A stretch of 64,000 nucleotides of DNA, taken from positions 10,568,501 to 10,632,500 of the forward strand of contig NC_092475.1 in the NCBI RefSeq assembly GCF_047495875.1, written 5' to 3'. The DNA comes from Pithys albifrons albifrons. Lineage: Eukaryota; Chordata; Aves; Passeriformes; Thamnophilidae. Shown here one piece after another: positions 1 through 14,265 of the stretch (the stretch's first letter is position 1; each line of letters opens with the position of its first letter). The notes under the pieces were generated by a model. That model worked only from the letters and a program-made list of their open reading frames with translations. It did no database searches and was not told the origin of the DNA. Position numbers and translations under genes: made by a program.

Positions 1-1789
1 AATAAAAACGGAAGCAGACATGAAATTTAATAATGTTATTGCTAGAAACTCAAATGGAAAAAATACTGGGAATGAATTAAAGCCGAGGCATAAAATGCTA
101 AAAAAAGGAAAGAGAAAAATGGTCAGGCAGAATGTAAATAATTCATTTATTTCCAGCAGTAGAAGAGTATTAAAAAACAAGTTACAGTGATTACAGCAGG
201 CAACTGGGAGTTGAGACTCTTGAATTTTATTTCTTTTCCTTAACATATGTCATTCTGTAAGTCAGTCTTTCCATGCTCCAGTGTACCCAATACTTCTTCA
301 CATGACAGTGATGTAGTTGGACTTAATTTGCTGATGCCCTGTAGGTGTAAATTGTTATGAATTGGCAGAAATCCCTTGAGATTTAAGGATGAAGTTATCT
401 TTCCATTAGGAGCTTGGCTACCAAAACAAACTCTCCATTGAACTCCCCCAAAGAAAATGCAGCTCCCACTGAAACTTCCCATTTCATATCTCACTCCAGG
501 TAGAATTTTCCCTTGTGAAGCGATGCTTCTAATTGAATATCTCCTTCCAGCTCCCTGGTGTGAGCGTAGCTTCTGGGTAAGCAGTGTGAATTGCCTCTCT
601 CCTGCTCATAAAGTTGAATCAAAGCTTTGGTTAAGTCAATTATTGTTATACTCTCCCTTGCAGGCCTCAATTTCATCTCACATCCGAGGACTGCAGGCAA
701 TCACAGCTGTGATGACGAGAGGCACTGTCTACTCGGCCCTTCCAAACATACCTGCTGCTCATTCATGACACTTGGACAAGGAGGGTTAGGCCTTTGCTGC
801 TCTGCTGGGCAGCTCTGGCACCTGCCAGTAGATGCTGATGGTGGTCTACACACAATCCCCTCACAGCTACTAAGTGTCTCACATTGGAGAAGCAAGTCTT
901 ACATCCAGGTGAGCCTAAATATCTGCATATCCTTAAACTACTGCATTTGCCATTGCTCTGTGAATTGATATCCGACCTGCATTTTTGGAAGGTGCTCATT
1001 TCCTCTCTGGCAGGTTTAACTTTTGAGAGTGACATCCTCTGCAAGCAGAGAAGTGCTCATAAAACCTGTAAAAGCACACTCAGTTGCATGTTGAAGTCAG
1101 TCCAGCTAGATAGGCAATAAAATACTCCCAAGCAAAGACTTTCAGATTTTTTATGTCCACTGTGGACTGTCATGGTACTGATGTTGCTCCTGCATGTCAG
1201 ATAAAACACATGGGAATTTGGTTGTCCATGATGGTGTAGATAATCAGTTACCAAAAACGACAGCACATTCAGGGAGATAGAAGTGGTTTGTGGCTCCTCT
1301 GTTTTGTCAAGCTGAGTTGCTGCATCTGGGATTGAATTGCTAAAATCAGAACAAATGTTATTGTTGAAAACCACAGCCCATGCTTTATGTCACTGACAGA
1401 AAACCCTCAGAAAGTTTGGAGGGTTCCAGTCAGCACCCAGAAGTTTGGACATTTCTCCAGCTTTAGCCAAACAATTGAAATGCTGCTATTTCAAAAAGTT
1501 CACAAAGTTAATTCTGGAGTGCAAGTTGTTTCAAAAGATTTCTGAAATTTATGATTTCACTCTGAGGACACAAATGTTGCAAGATCACTGCTCTACTTGC
1601 TGTCTTTTTGCTACATCCACTAATTACTCCCATGAATATTATCGCATCATCTGAGAACTCTCTGATGTTAATGAGGCTACACTGTGGCAGGTTCCATCCA
1701 ATCCTACAAAGCTCCCAAGAAGAGCTTCCAATCTAGATGAATAAAAATCTTAAAAAGCAGGAAATGAAGCAACATGTCTCCAATCCCAT
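1..1789. other. Unique non-coding sequence, nothing recognised
   Basis: AT-rich sequence with only short open frames on both strands (longest about 113 codons), none with a recognisable domain and many overlapping each other. No repeat family was recognised. A stretch around 540-960 is less AT-rich than its surroundings and open in several frames, but it lacks a convincing pair of splice sites. Confidence 0.5.
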
Positions 1790-1888
1790 GGGGAGACGAC
1801 AGGACTTGCCTAAGATCATGACTGAGATTCGTGACAGAGCCAGCGACTGCAGCAGATTTGCTGAGATGCCAGCCAGCACATTATTGAT
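1790..1888 (-). repeat. MIR-type (amniote CORE-SINE) relic
   Basis: The string AGGACTTGCCTAAGATCA followed by GTGACAGAGCCAG matches the well-known MIR segment running from the protein-like phrase 'acttgcccaaggtcacac' to 'gtggcagagccagg'. The end CCAGCACATTATTG matches the distal part of reptile and bird versions. This reading corresponds to the minus strand of the usual MIR consensus. It is heavily diverged, so the edges are approximate. Confidence 0.6.
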
Positions 1889-4112
1889 AAAACTCTTCAT
1901 TTTCTCTTTTTGCTAATGAAGAAGCATCAGCATAGATGCTGAGAACTAGTTACCAGAAGTAATAATTGCTTTAAAATAAGAACTTCAAAACAAACTCATT
2001 TTAGTTTTGAACAACAGTTAATGTGATTTCCAAATTGGTGTGAATGGGGTTGACTCTCCCTGATGCAGAATAGCAAACATCAGCAAAGAGGCAGCAATTA
2101 ACCAATTTATTAACAACTGCTCTGCTGGGGAGAGTCTGGGGCAACTGTGCAGGCAGGGAAAGAAGGTGGTTCACTGTAAATTTTACTGAGCATTTCAACA
2201 TTGAGTCTGATGAATGGTTTCCAAAGGCTTTTTGTGAAGTACCTGGGACTCCAAGGAGAGAAAACATTTCTCAGCGCAGATGCTGCGAGCCAGAGTATTC
2301 CGCCTGCAACACCAGATGTTGAAACAGAAACGTAAAGGAGAGCTGTGGTTCTAATAGAGAAATACAAAATCCAGACTCACTGGGGTGGTCTTTGAAAGCA
2401 TTTCTAAAATATTAAGCTGGGAATAAGGTGCTTCAATTTCTGATTGTTTGAGAAAGGAAGAGCAGTTTCAGGCACTGATTTTTAAGCACTGAGCATGGGA
2501 ACTACAAGGTCTGAGCCTGCAGATCATTGTCAAAATCGGCACTGAGGTCTTCAACTCTGTACACAGAACCAGGTTAGACAGAGTGCTCAGCTGGGCATGG
2601 TCCTGAAAACACATCCCAAATATCTGTGTGTGAATAGCTGGGTGAGTTTTGGTGAATTTAAAACAAAAAATATACCCTTTTCATTTTAATGCTTTGAAAT
2701 ATGCACCTTTTCAGCCTTTATAGACACAAAGTTCAATGCTGCCACATGCAAGTTATTTTTATGCCCTTCTCTAAGCAGGCTCTTTCTTTTCAGTGAGTAT
2801 ATTCTCAAACTGACAAAACTCTGCAGTAGCAGAAATCTTAACCTGTGCATTGAAACCACTCTTGCTCCTTATATTTCTATAAGAAACTTTTAGTTTGGAA
2901 TAACAGTTCCTTTTTTTCCCATCTTAAATAAGTCAAATTAATTTAAAAAAATATTCTGAAATTTAAGTGGAGCTAGAATGGCCATATGGTAACTCACAGG
3001 TATAACAGCAGAAGTTTAATTCTACAATTACAGTTTATAGTTTTTCCTTAGTTAGAATATAAACCATACACTCACATCTCTGTGGAAGGATCAGTAGACA
3101 GAAAAGCTCCAAGCACTCATTGCACTATAAAAAAACTGACAAAAAAGCCCCTTTCTAATCTCAATAGAAAAGGGACTATAGAGTGGTGATTTTTTTTCTG
3201 TCTCCCTGAGTTGATGCTTTTTGTTAAGCTCCAGTTTTACTGCTACTGTTGGAATCCAGTTCTGCAGCTAATTGAAATAGTCTAATTTCCTTGTTTCTTT
3301 ACATCCCTTTTCTGTAGCCCAAAATACCTAGAAAGAGTCTCAGGGCCTTACATTTGATTTCACTTGACAGTTAGAAATTAAATTTGCTAATCTGGATTTA
3401 GAACAATTTAGGCACAGTTTGCTCTACTTCAGTAATAATTATTAAAAAAAATTGCCTTGCCTGGTGGCTACGTGTGTGTGCACATAAATATATGCGTGTA
3501 TTATTCACGTTTCTTTGTATTTGCTATACAGTTTAACTTCAGGTAAGTGTTCATGGCCCATTAAAATGGAGCAATTCCAGGATTTCCTAAGCATGATGAG
3601 CAGTACCATAAATATATGTACGCCGTTGCCAATTACTACATGAATAACAATATCCTGGATACCATATGCCTTCATTAAAAGGTGAGCTTGGGAATATTCT
3701 CACTTTCTGCTTTCTCTGCGTTTCTTGAGCAGACTTCAGCCTCGTGGTAGTCAGCAGCAGCAAGCAGTGGGGAGCTGCACTTTTAATAACAAATTGTGAC
3801 TAGTTGCTACTGGCTGCAAAGCAGCTCCCAGTGAAGCTCAGGGTCCTCGAGGCTGAGGGAGAGCACACAGGAATTCCACTTAATAGATGGCTTCTGGAGT
3901 GAAATGCATCAAAGCCTAAGCAGACCCTTTGCTGTGGGAGATACTAATCTCAGCTGAAACTAGGGATAGGACTCCCTCGTTTGCTCAAACCTATCCATTT
4001 ACAGCAGACAACATTGTCATTAGGAGCTGAGAGGGGAAGGAGGCCAAAAAAAAATCACTGCTACATTCTTAAAGAGCATTACAACTTTTAATTTCTCAGA
4101 GTTGAACTTGTT
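1889..4112. other. Unique non-coding sequence
   Basis: No gene or young repeat seen. There is a short TG/TA-rich patch near 3470-3500. A 3545-3690 block reads like a motif-rich non-coding element: it contains the NFI-like TTGCCAATTAC and several AT-rich homeodomain-type words. That last reading is an impression, not a demonstrated feature. Confidence 0.4.
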
Positions 4113-4385
4113 ATAGAATAACAGAACAGTTTAGGTTGGAAGGGACCTCAAAGTTTATCTTGTTCCAATCCCACCTTCCATGGGCAGGGACACCCATCCA
4201 AACTGGCCTTGAGCACTTCTAGGGATGGGGCAGCCACAGTTACTCTGGGCAACCTGTGCCAGGGCCTGCCCATTCTCACAGGGAAAAATTTCTTCCTAAC
4301 ATCTAATCTACACCTCCTCTCTTTCAGTTTGAAGCCATTGCCCCATGTCCTTTTGCTACAGCTCCTGATGAAGGCACAGCCTTGA
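4113..4385 (-). repeat. CR1 LINE 3' end fragment
   Basis: Starts with TATAGAATAACAGAACAG and then GGTTGGAAGGGACCTCAAAG, the reverse complement of the avian CR1 3' tail. It continues through the typical phrases on the assembled strand (GGGCAGGGACACC, GGCCTTGAGCACTTC, TTTCTTCCTAACATCTAATC). The element is 5'-truncated at about 4385, which is usual for CR1. It supports an avian origin for the window. Confidence 0.93.
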
Positions 4386-5799
4386 TTCAGTGACAGCGAT
4401 GCTCTCCAGGACTTGAACCGGAGTTCTACAGCCTTTAGTGATAATCACATACACTTAGTTATTATGTCAATGCAAATTACCCTCATTTATTATTTATACA
4501 AGAAGAGGTTTTCCAAAGTACCAAGGACAGCCAAGCACCCAACTCCCTTCAAACGTTGGTATGGGAATGGGGCTCTATCTCTCCCTCCAGTGTCCACAAA
4601 AACCATAGTGCATCAGGTGGGCCTGGTGTGTTTATTGAATTATCTGTAGGATTTATTTCTGAGAGATTTATTTTGATTTTCAGAATTGGGTCCCAGAAAA
4701 ACAAATTCTCTATTCAGTTCAACTAGGCACTCCAACAAATTTTGTTTGCATTAGCTACACTCTGTTGCATGAGTAATGTCCCATCATATCCCATTAGTAG
4801 TCTGTTTTGCTAATACAGGAGAAGGGGTTCATGCAGTACAAAATCTACTTGTGTTAGCACTTGTTTTCCTTGTGTTTCATTACAGACAGGGCTCTGAGTG
4901 GGGGGAATTTCTTCAATACCTCAGATTAGGTTTGTCCAATGGGATAATAGGAAGACATTTTGTTTTGCTTAAATTTGAACAGGAAAAATATAAGCATTTT
5001 GGGTTTTCTCCTTTTATCTTTCCAAATTCAACAAGTGAGTTAAGGTGATTTTGTTCAACTGAAATGAGTTCAGCTGGATGAGATTTTTAAATGTGGTCAT
5101 TTCAACTACTTTTGATTTTGAAAAAAATCCAAAAAAGTCCCAAAATGGAGGAGCAATGTTCATAAGACACCAAAAGGCTCTTCCTTCTCCTTATCCCAGC
5201 ACCATTCCCACCTGTTCACTGCTGATCCCAGATAGTTCTGATTGACTGCAATGAAAATAAGATTCCCTCCTCTCTTGGAAAGAAAGTCCCCATTTTTGGT
5301 ATGTTTGCAGAAAATTAAATGAGCATAAATCAATACAGAAACTGAGCTTCAGATTGCTTTTCTTTTTCTTTTATTTTTAACTATTTCTAATACAGGGTCA
5401 AAGGATTCTCCTTTCTTTTGTATGTCAGACATTTCATCAAGGTCCAGACCAAAACTCAGTTTATTTTATTCTTTACTGTCTGAACCACTGGGGCAATAGG
5501 AAAGGTCTGTGAACCAAGAGTAAAAGTACCACTTGAAGATCTGGAACTGAACATCTGACCACAGTTTCCAAGGAACTGGGGGAGACTGACCTAACCCTCG
5601 GTATTACTATGGAGCTATTCTGCTACAGGACATCAAGTGAGAAAATAGTTATTCACCCATTAAACATGTTATATTAAGTTAATCAGTTTAATTAAGGCAA
5701 ATCCAGCATCACTGAGCTCTTACATACACTAAAAAAATGAGGTAGGAGGAAGGAAAAGTCTGTTCATAGGTTATTAAAAAAAGGAGTGTAGTTTTATCC
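4386..5799. other. Unique non-coding sequence, nothing recognised
   Basis: AT-rich sequence with two open frames of 78 and 90 codons on the plus strand that show no domain. No repeat, hairpin or splice-site pair was convincing. Confidence 0.5.
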
Positions 5800-6187
5800 A
5801 GGGAGCTGTGTCTCACCTGTTACTCAAACAGCAAGAGGAGACTGAGGGGAGACCTCATTGCAGTCTAGAAGTTCCTCATGAGGTGCAGGCACTGATCTCT
5901 GCTCTGTGGTGACCAGGGATAGGACCCGAGGGAATGGCCTGAAGATGTGTCAGGTGAGGCTTAGGTTGGATGTGAGAAAATGATTCTTCTCCCAGAGGGT
6001 GGTGGGCACGGAACAGGCTCTCCAGGGGAGTGGGCACAGCCCCAAGGCTGCCAGAGCTCAAGGAGAGTTTGGATGATACTCTCGGGCACTGGGTATGTCT
6101 CTTGGGGATGGTCCTGTGCAGAGGCAGGAGTTGGACTCGATGATCCTTGTGGGTCCCTTCCAAGTCAGCATATACTGTGATTCTGAG
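5800..6187 (+). repeat. CR1 LINE 3' end fragment
   Basis: Reads in CR1 sense orientation: GAGACTGAGGGGAGACCTCA, GGCTTAGGTTGGATGTGAG, CCAGAGGGTGGTGGGCACG, then GTTGGACTCGATGATCC and GGTCCCTTCCAA. It ends in ACTGTGATTCTGAG, a decayed copy of the CR1 terminal direct repeat. The overlapping open frames on both strands are by-products of this element. Confidence 0.93.
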
Positions 6188-9100
6188 ATCAGAACCCTTC
6201 CTCCTTGTTCATGACTTCTAGCCCCGGATAACATCAGCAAGCACAGTGCATGATGGTTTATCTCATGGCTTAGACACTTGGCATGTCTTCCAGAGCTTAT
6301 TGCCAGGCAATGACTCCTGTGATAGACCATGTCTTTTATTTTTTTTTTTTTGAATATTTTAACAGACAAATGAGTGTTAGAGGAACACCAGACACACTGC
6401 TGTGGCTCATGTGACATGTGCTCTGTGCACACATGTACTCCCAGAGAGACCTCTCCCTCATTGCAGGGTAAAGACAACCCTAATGGACCCTGATTTCACA
6501 ACTACAAACCTATCACAGGTGTGTAGAGACAAAAAGTGTTTGAGAAACGTTTCAGGAGTTATTAGAGCTGTTAGAACCAACTTTTTCTCTCTCCTGACTA
6601 GTTTTAGTGCCTCGGGTGGTACCTACAGCTGCTAATGATCAGTGTTATTTACTGCATGATACTGCCTGAAATATAGTTGTGAATCAGTGCTTGACAGAAT
6701 AACGCAGAGCAGAAACATGGCACCTGTCCAAGGGTGTCCAAAGTCATGAGCAGCACAAGAGTCAAACACTGCCTGCTGAGTTCTGTTGAAAATTTGGCCA
6801 TTAAAAAAAAGGAATCCTTTTTAAACCTGGCCCTATAATCAGGTATGCACTAACCAGACGGGAAAATGGTAAGAAAGACATTTTATAAATTACTGGGGTT
6901 TTTATCTGGAAAGGTTCTTAAGGTATTCACCAATTTGATGACTCATAAATTGTCAACACTGGAAATGTATTAAAATGTTTAGAAGGAGTGATTTACCAGC
7001 TCTCTAATGGAACAAAACATTTAGGATGTGAGACTCTTCAAATCCAGCTTGGATCTGGGACAGAAGTGAATGTTGCCCATCTGACACCAAGACAGAAGAC
7101 TTCAGTGCATTTGTCTTGGAGAAAAGAAATTCAGGTTTTAGTAAAGCAATTTTAAAGGAAGTATTGTAATATCTGAGGTTGCCAGACTAGACAATCTTAG
7201 CTGGAAAAAAATACCTTTTCTGAAAAATACAATTTTTCCCCAAGATAGGTACTTAAGAACTAGATTTTGCACTGTTACCTCTTTTTAACTCTTTTCACAC
7301 ATGAATTCTGCAGTTTATTTTTTTTTAAAATGCATGCTAGAGAAGATGTTTCATTTGCTATAAATTTTCCTTTAAATATTTGGCTTTACAATCCCACACA
7401 TGGCCTCGATTAATATTGACAGATACAGCAGATTCCTTCCTTGAGTTCCCCTGTTGAAAACTCGAAGGCTGTGGACTCTCATATGGCCTCAGCACCCAAA
7501 TAACACGTTGCACAGCAGGCTTGGAGGCAAAGGTTTCAATGTGTCCCTCACCTGTTTGTGCCTCTTGCTATTCCCCTAGAAGCTGCTACCTCTTTGTGCT
7601 GGGTATATATAATTTACTAAGGTCTCCAATTTAAATCTATCACTGAATTTCATCTAATTACTGAGTTCTTTTAACAAGATAGAGTAAAAATAACTTAAAA
7701 ATAAATACTTACCCCAAAATGTAGTTCATGAACTAGGTATTTCTCCAACTCTGAAATTAGTAAGAAGAAAATCAATAGAATTCTTAATATTAAAACTAAA
7801 GTTAGTGAAATAAAAATCTCCACCAACTTGTAGGAGGTCAAATTTTACCCACAGAATAGAATATATCAACCTAACCAAGCCATGTAGTGTCAGCCATGCA
7901 ACAGCTCTCCAGAACCTGATGTGTGATGAACACTAAGACATGAAGAATTCTGATAAAGTGATACTAAGATGTTTTAATAAGTCAGCTTAATATCACTGAC
8001 CTTGTGAAGGAGACACAAGGATAAAAACGGGGCTATGTGTGGTGGTAAAGAGGCTCTGGTTTGCATGGTGGCTCTGTTTGCTGATGTCAGAGAGCCTTCA
8101 GTGTGATACAGCATTAATATTGTCTCATGTCAGGCAATGCAAATACAGAAAATTGCAAGCAGTGTGAGCATGTACTGAAGATGAGCTCTGTGACATGCAT
8201 TATGTAGGAGCAAAATCGTCTTACCTCATGAAAGATGGCAGTTTTGAAGGCTAAATTTAATGACTCTGATTCTGATCTCCTACCAGGCTAAACCAAAAGT
8301 GATTCCATTTCAGGTAATGGAACTGCACAGCTGCTCAGGAAAAGAGGGTCTGGTTTACTGATGCATCCAGCCATGCTTCTGAAAAAGTTGTCAGCTACTA
8401 AAGGGCTGTTCATTAGTGTCTCATTTTTTACAGCCATCTTAATTGTTATTAGAAAACCTCCAGCCATACCAAGTTGAGCTACAAATTAAAAATAAGCCAG
8501 TGGTACCTTTAAATGCGCCATGAGCTCTGTTTTTTGGCACGGGTGCCTCTGAGCAGAGGTTCACAGCTCAATCCAGACAGTTAGCAGGGTGCTGACAGCA
8601 ACATGTTGGTACAAGACTGTACTTCTCTCTTTCGTTTTGTTTTAATTAAAGCCGCATTTATTTTTTAAAGCAGGTCATAAAGCTAACATACTCTGACAAC
8701 ACCAAATTACATTATAAAACCATTCCTTATAATAATTATAAATCTCTGCTAAAGCAAATTGAAATGAAATTAAAGTACCGGCATACGTTGCCTTTCTTCC
8801 TGATAGGAGGAATTCATCTGATCAAAATTACCACTGACTGCTCAGAGTTTGCAGCGAGGATGGATCCAGAAATGAATCTCAGTCTTCAGCTTCCTGCTGG
8901 CCTCCATCAGTGAACGTGTCAGAGCTTCAGCACCCAAGGATGTCCTCAGACCAGCTCACAGGTCACTTGTCTGTACCCACACCAAAATGCCACAACTGTA
9001 ACAGGTTTCAGGGGCACTTTTTGCACCAGCTAAGGATGGCACACACCAGATAAGTCTTTCCTTCTACATTTCCAGTGGGATTGAGAAATGCTGGTGTCTC

Positions 9101-10000
9101 AATTTAATTTTAAGTGAGGTAGTTTAAAGCAGAAAGTAAAAAACCCTGTATGTATATATAAATATATATAAATTTAATTATATAGTATGATTATACAGCC
9201 AGAAGTATTGAATGCAGCAGGCTGATTTCAGAAGGTTTATAGTCTGGGGTGACATTACTTATATGACACATATGGAAACTATGGGGTGGAATTTCCCTGA
9301 AAACAGTCCTTCCCACAAGATTTCTGGCACTTTGGATTCTCTACGCAGCTAGAAATCCTGTGAGGACAATCTGTCTCATTGTACTTGAATCCTCCTTGGT
9401 TGAGTTAGAAACCAGGGCCGGATCCTTAATTTATGTAAACAGGAAGATTTCTGTTGAAAGAACTAGAGAGAAATCAAGGGAAATTCTCAGTCCAAAACTA
9501 TAATAAAGAGAAAGGTTTCTAAATCCCTCAGGACCTCAAAAAGTACAGACAAAATTCCTTCACGAGACTGAGTGGGATGAGAAGAAGAGGTGTTTTTTCT
9601 TTCCTTTTCCTGATGGCCTGCCCAGAACAACAGATACTTTTCTCTTAAGAAATTTACAGTCAGGGGAACCCCCTCGGTCCACTGCAGTGCAGTATTTTGG
9701 CTCCTCACCTCTCAACATCCCTCAGAGAAGGGAACCTGGATTAGCTGCCAACTTCAGAATGTCCCAAGTCAAGAATTTCAGGATGGGAGAGAACACAGTG
9801 TCCTACACTTTCTAAGATGCATATATGTGAGACACACGTTATAGGGAATGTCAAGGGATGTCAAGGCATCAAAACTCTGGAGATTGTTCCAAGGTGGCCA
9901 GACAGTGTGCTGATTCCAGAAGTGGACAGAGCATTACAAGGGCAAAGCATTTGATAAGATGGAATTTAACCTTGAGTATTTTAGGTGAAATAACCACTGT
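6188..10000. other. Unique non-coding sequence
   Basis: A T-run lies at 6339-6351. A repeat-poor block at about 8640-8840 is AT-rich, carries many TAAT/ATTA words and has the CpG-containing word CCGGCATACGTTG. It could be a conserved non-coding element, but that cannot be judged from one genome. Nothing else was recognised. Confidence 0.4.
9149..9187. repeat. TA-rich simple repeat
   Basis: An imperfect run of TATA/AATATATA units followed by TTTAATTATATAG. Low-complexity AT sequence, probably length-variable. Confidence 0.8.
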
Positions 10001-13000
10001 AGACCCTTTGGGAGTTCAGTCAATGGGAAGCTGAGAATCCCACTCATTCTGGATGCATAACTGCTGTGTAGGAAGACTTGTGGTGTTGATGGAAGAGAAG
10101 AACAAGTCCCAGCTCAGCCTGGGACATCCAGGCAAGGTAGAGCTTCCTGATAGAGCAGGTGCTCTGCCAGGATCCAGCAGGCAAGAGCACAAAGGGCCAG
10201 GTCCCATTTCTCTCACTGCTTTCAAGTTCCTCTGTGAATGTCCCTTCCATCCACCATGAGACACTCGGGTTTCAGTTTCTTGCCAAGACAAGGAGAGAAG
10301 GGATATCCTATACCACACAAAATGGCCTTGTATTGATGAAAGGCTTTCCAAGACTTCTTTTGTGTCTCCCTCCACTCAACAACACTATTTTCTGGTAGAA
10401 GCAACTCAGAAAGTATTACCTGTTAGTGGCAGCTCGGTGGTGTAGTTTACTTTCCCCAGGACTCTGGATTGGGACTGTGTGGAGCTGGTGTTGTTTAAGT
10501 TTCCAGAAAGAAAGCCTAGCAAGATAAACATAGAGCAAAGCATGCTACTGGAATAGCCTAGCAGGGAGGTTATGGGAGCATTCATTAATTGTTGCATTGC
10601 CTGGCAGGCTGGACTGGTTACCAGTTTGTTTCCAGTTGCAATGGAATCCAAATCCCCACTTTGGACGCCCCAGCATAGTTTGGATGTTGCAGGTCCTTTC
10701 ATCTCTACAGATGCTGAGATCAACTGCAATCTTGCAACGCAGTGATCTGAACTCTGTGTGTGCACAGGTGGGGTTGGCATGTACCTTTGTGCAGGAGGGC
10801 ATTTCCTAATCAGGACCTTCAGCTTAAGCAACACCTTGCTTTCCCTAATGATTTGGCAAAGGTAATCTGTATTGCCCTTCAAAGCATCCAGCAAGGCTAA
10901 CTATCCACTCAGATTCCTCCTGAGAAATCTGCCTAGGGAAGCGGAAGCCTGGAGCGAGGATGGGGATGGGTGAGAAGGAATCTAGTTATTCATATCTGAT
11001 ATGGGGTGATGTTTTTAACTGATTTGCAAATGCTCTCACTTATCATGATAGAGACAGAAAGAAAAATTATGCAGATACATCAAAAATCACTTCCAGGATA
11101 TGGAGCAACTATTGCTTCTTAGATGACAATTTTTCAAATGTCAGATTTCTTCACAAGGGGTGTGGTGGGGAAGCAGAGAGATAACAAGAAAAACCAACCC
11201 TAAAATTGTGACTGATAGGGAACTGTAGCTGATATCTAGGAACTCTGTGTTCTATGAGTGAGCACAGCAGCTTCTGCTTCTAATTCCACTGACTTCCACT
11301 TTGCTGTGCTGTTTATCTGGGACAGCCCATGAGTCTCTAAACTGGCAGAACAGGCAGAAGAAGACTTCTAAAGTACTCCTAACATTGAGCAAGTTGCTTC
11401 ACTACCCTATTTTGCTGCTCTTTGTCATACCATCCTTAAGCCTGAAATCATCTTGCCTACAAGATCTCAGTCTAAAACCTTTTGGGCAAGAACAGTGTCT
11501 ATTTACTTGTCTATACAAGTGTAAGCATAGCAGGTCCCAGTCTTAGTTATAGCCTGCAAGTATTATTACAGAATACTTGGTAATAATGGGAAAAAAGGAT
11601 GAAGTCATCCTGAGCTCTTGTCCCATTTACTCACCACCCATGGAAGTTTCTGTATTTCCATCTCTGAAAGTACAACAGATTTGCTGGGTCTCTCTGGTAC
11701 CCAAATTTGGAAAGCTCTACTTTTTCCTCTGCCTCTCTTGGATTTGATAAAACAGGTTCCTGCCAAATCTATCTGAGAAATGTTTCTCTTCTGTGCCCTG
11801 TAAGTGCCCAGGAAGCTGAGCATGACATTCAAAGCCAGGAACCAGAGGAGAGTTTGGCATAGTAGGCTTTAGCAACCTAGGTTACTGTCAAATCTAAAAC
11901 CTGCAAAAATAACCCCAAACCCACATATAATGTCTCACATGTGTGTCCAGAGTATCTGTGCTTAACTGGACTACTTGGTGGGTTTATCACATTCATGAAT
12001 ACACAAAAGTGGTGCATGTCCTGAAACTCAGACAATGGTTTATTTCCTGAGCAGTGATTATAAATACTCTGCTGCAGCAGCTGAGGAAAGGATAGTGACT
12101 GCAAAGCACAGCAAAGAGTGGTCTGTGAACTAGCACTGAAGGAAATCCCTTTATGAAAAAGAAGTGCTCCCTTTCAGTGCAGGGTGTTGGGACAGGATTC
12201 AGCTATGGGTTTGCATTAGTAAAAGCCTGTGGTAAATTCTGAGCTGTTGCATTAATGAGGTACCTGAGTGTGAAGATGGCTATTGATTATTCAGACTGGC
12301 TGGGCCTTGGGATCACATTTTCATGAAGGTGTTCAACACACACGTCCATTGGCCATACTCCTGCTGTAAAAGTGGTTTCCACACCTCAGAGCTTACACTG
12401 ACATTTTCCATTGTTGTGCATGCAGTTGTGTCTGTTTGAACATGCTAGTTTTGAGACTTCAAAATCTAAGTATCTTGGACATCCATTAACCAAAGAATTC
12501 AACTTCTTGAAGCAGTTTCAAATCAACACTTGCCCATCATGTTGTCTTTTCTAAATGTCTCAGGTCATTGAGAACCAAGTGGATCTGAATCTCAGCAGCT
12601 GAAGCAAAGATTACCTGGTAACTCATAAATAGAAATTCATTCACAGCATGAGTGTCCTTTCAAAGTTTTTACTCTCACCAGAAATGTTTAGAGGATAATA
12701 AGATGAGCCACTACATTAGTTCACCTGCTTTTTTCCATATTGCAAACTTTTCATACTCTGGATGCCAGAATTCTTTGAGGTTAAAAGTGCAGTAACACTC
12801 TGTGTGCTATAGCCAGTAAGGCAACTAATTGAAAAGCACAGATTCTTACTTTAGACCCAAACATTTGAGGAAACCAATGGTGTTATTTTCACTGTTTGTG
12901 TAACTCTAAAAGTAAATATACAAAGCTGCATTTTCATGTTATAGACTACACTGAGTACTATATTGCATGTATTGCTCATCTGATTTTTACATTTTTGGTC

Positions 13001-14129
13001 CCTGAAAGTATGTGTATTTATATGATTACGTTTGAAAAAATGATTCTAGTGGCAGTAGTAGTAATAGACACATTCAGGAAGAGTTTTCAGTTTGAAAAGT
13101 TTTCTGTTTAAAGAGTTTGCTTTATTCTTTTTCCTGTTCTGCACTGCTTTATACATGTATACAGTAAAATCTCTGTGCATGTATATGCACACACATGTAT
13201 ATTAACATGAATCCAGCTCCATTTTCCAGTTACTTCCCACAATTATTTTATTTAGGAAGCTCTGATGAAACACTTCTTTTGAAAATCCAGCTCCATTGCT
13301 TTTAGCATTTTAGCTGCAAAGCAATTACTCAGCCTGTCAGGGTAATCATCATAAATATTGCTGTCCATGGGTTTTCTACAAGCCAATAGTAACTGGTTGG
13401 GTCAGTTCAGCTAAGTGCAATGACCTTCCAAGAAAGAGTTGCATTTGTATTCCATTCCCAAACTACAGACCAGAGTGCATATGAAAATGGACCATTTTTA
13501 AGGCATTGACCTCTTTCCATGGTTTCTAAGTCATAACCTCTGACATCAGCAAATCTGAGCTCTGCATCCCATCTATTTGCAGGTGTATTCTCTGTTTTTT
13601 CTGGCAGAAGCTTGAAGCATATGAGATACCTTATGATTTCAAGGATCTCTGTGGTACAGCAGCATTGTTTCAGTTCCATTCCCCTGTTCTGTAATGAATG
13701 GAGGGAGCTTTTAAGTTTTTAGTGATTAGGTAAGCAAATTTGAGCTGGAAGCCTCAGCTGAGAACAAACCACAGTGCAGTCCTTGAGGGACTACCTTGAA
13801 GGGTAGTTAGTTGTGATCTAGGGATGTGTCCTCACTGAGTACAAACTGCCCTGACTTCACAGGACTGGGTGGTTTACACCCACAGAAGCCTGGCCAGAGA
13901 ATATAACGATGCTACATTTGTAGTTTTAGCACCATTTTTTGGCAGCAATGCACATTCAAGCAGCCTCCACCCTGGAACTACCTGTTTCCTTGACTGGTGC
14001 TGGTACCAGAGAAAGCAGGCTCAAAAAACATCACCAGCACCTTCTCCAGTATCCAGCCTCACCTGTATTCATTCAGAATATTTTGCAGGTATGAGTTAAA
14101 TATTCTGTAATCAACCTATGTCTTCATCA
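10001..14129. other. Unique non-coding sequence
   Basis: Contains a minus-strand open frame of 162 codons (10406-10894) and several overlapping shorter ones near 10.0-10.9 kb. None shows a known motif or a hydrophobic or coiled-coil pattern that would suggest a real protein. I treat them as chance frames in a locally less AT-rich segment. No repeat family recognised. Confidence 0.45.
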
Positions 14130-14265
14130 CACTGATCAGTAAACTGAGCCCCAGAACAGTGGCGCTTCAAGATCAATCAGTGAGTTAGTGGTGGAAACCA
14201 GAATAAAACTCTGGAGTCAGCTGCTAACCACATAAGCTATCCCTGCTGCTGGCCTGGAAAGTAAA
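14130..14265 (-). repeat. MIR-type relic
   Basis: AAACTGAGCCCCAGAAC, then AGATCAATCAGTGAGTTAGTGG, then a segment ending CTGCTAACCACATAAGC. These line up in order with the MIR phrases 'gaaactgaggcccagag', 'ggtcacacagtgagttagtggcagag' and 'gctctaaccactaagc'. Diverged but colinear over about 130 bases. Confidence 0.75.

Noticed and set aside
5876..6477. Overlapping minus-strand frames of 95 and 139 codons
   Set aside because: They cover the CR1 copy at 5.8-6.2 kb antisense.
10406..10894. 162-codon minus-strand open frame
   Set aside because: No domain, no splice or start context, overlapping open frames on the other strand; treated as chance.
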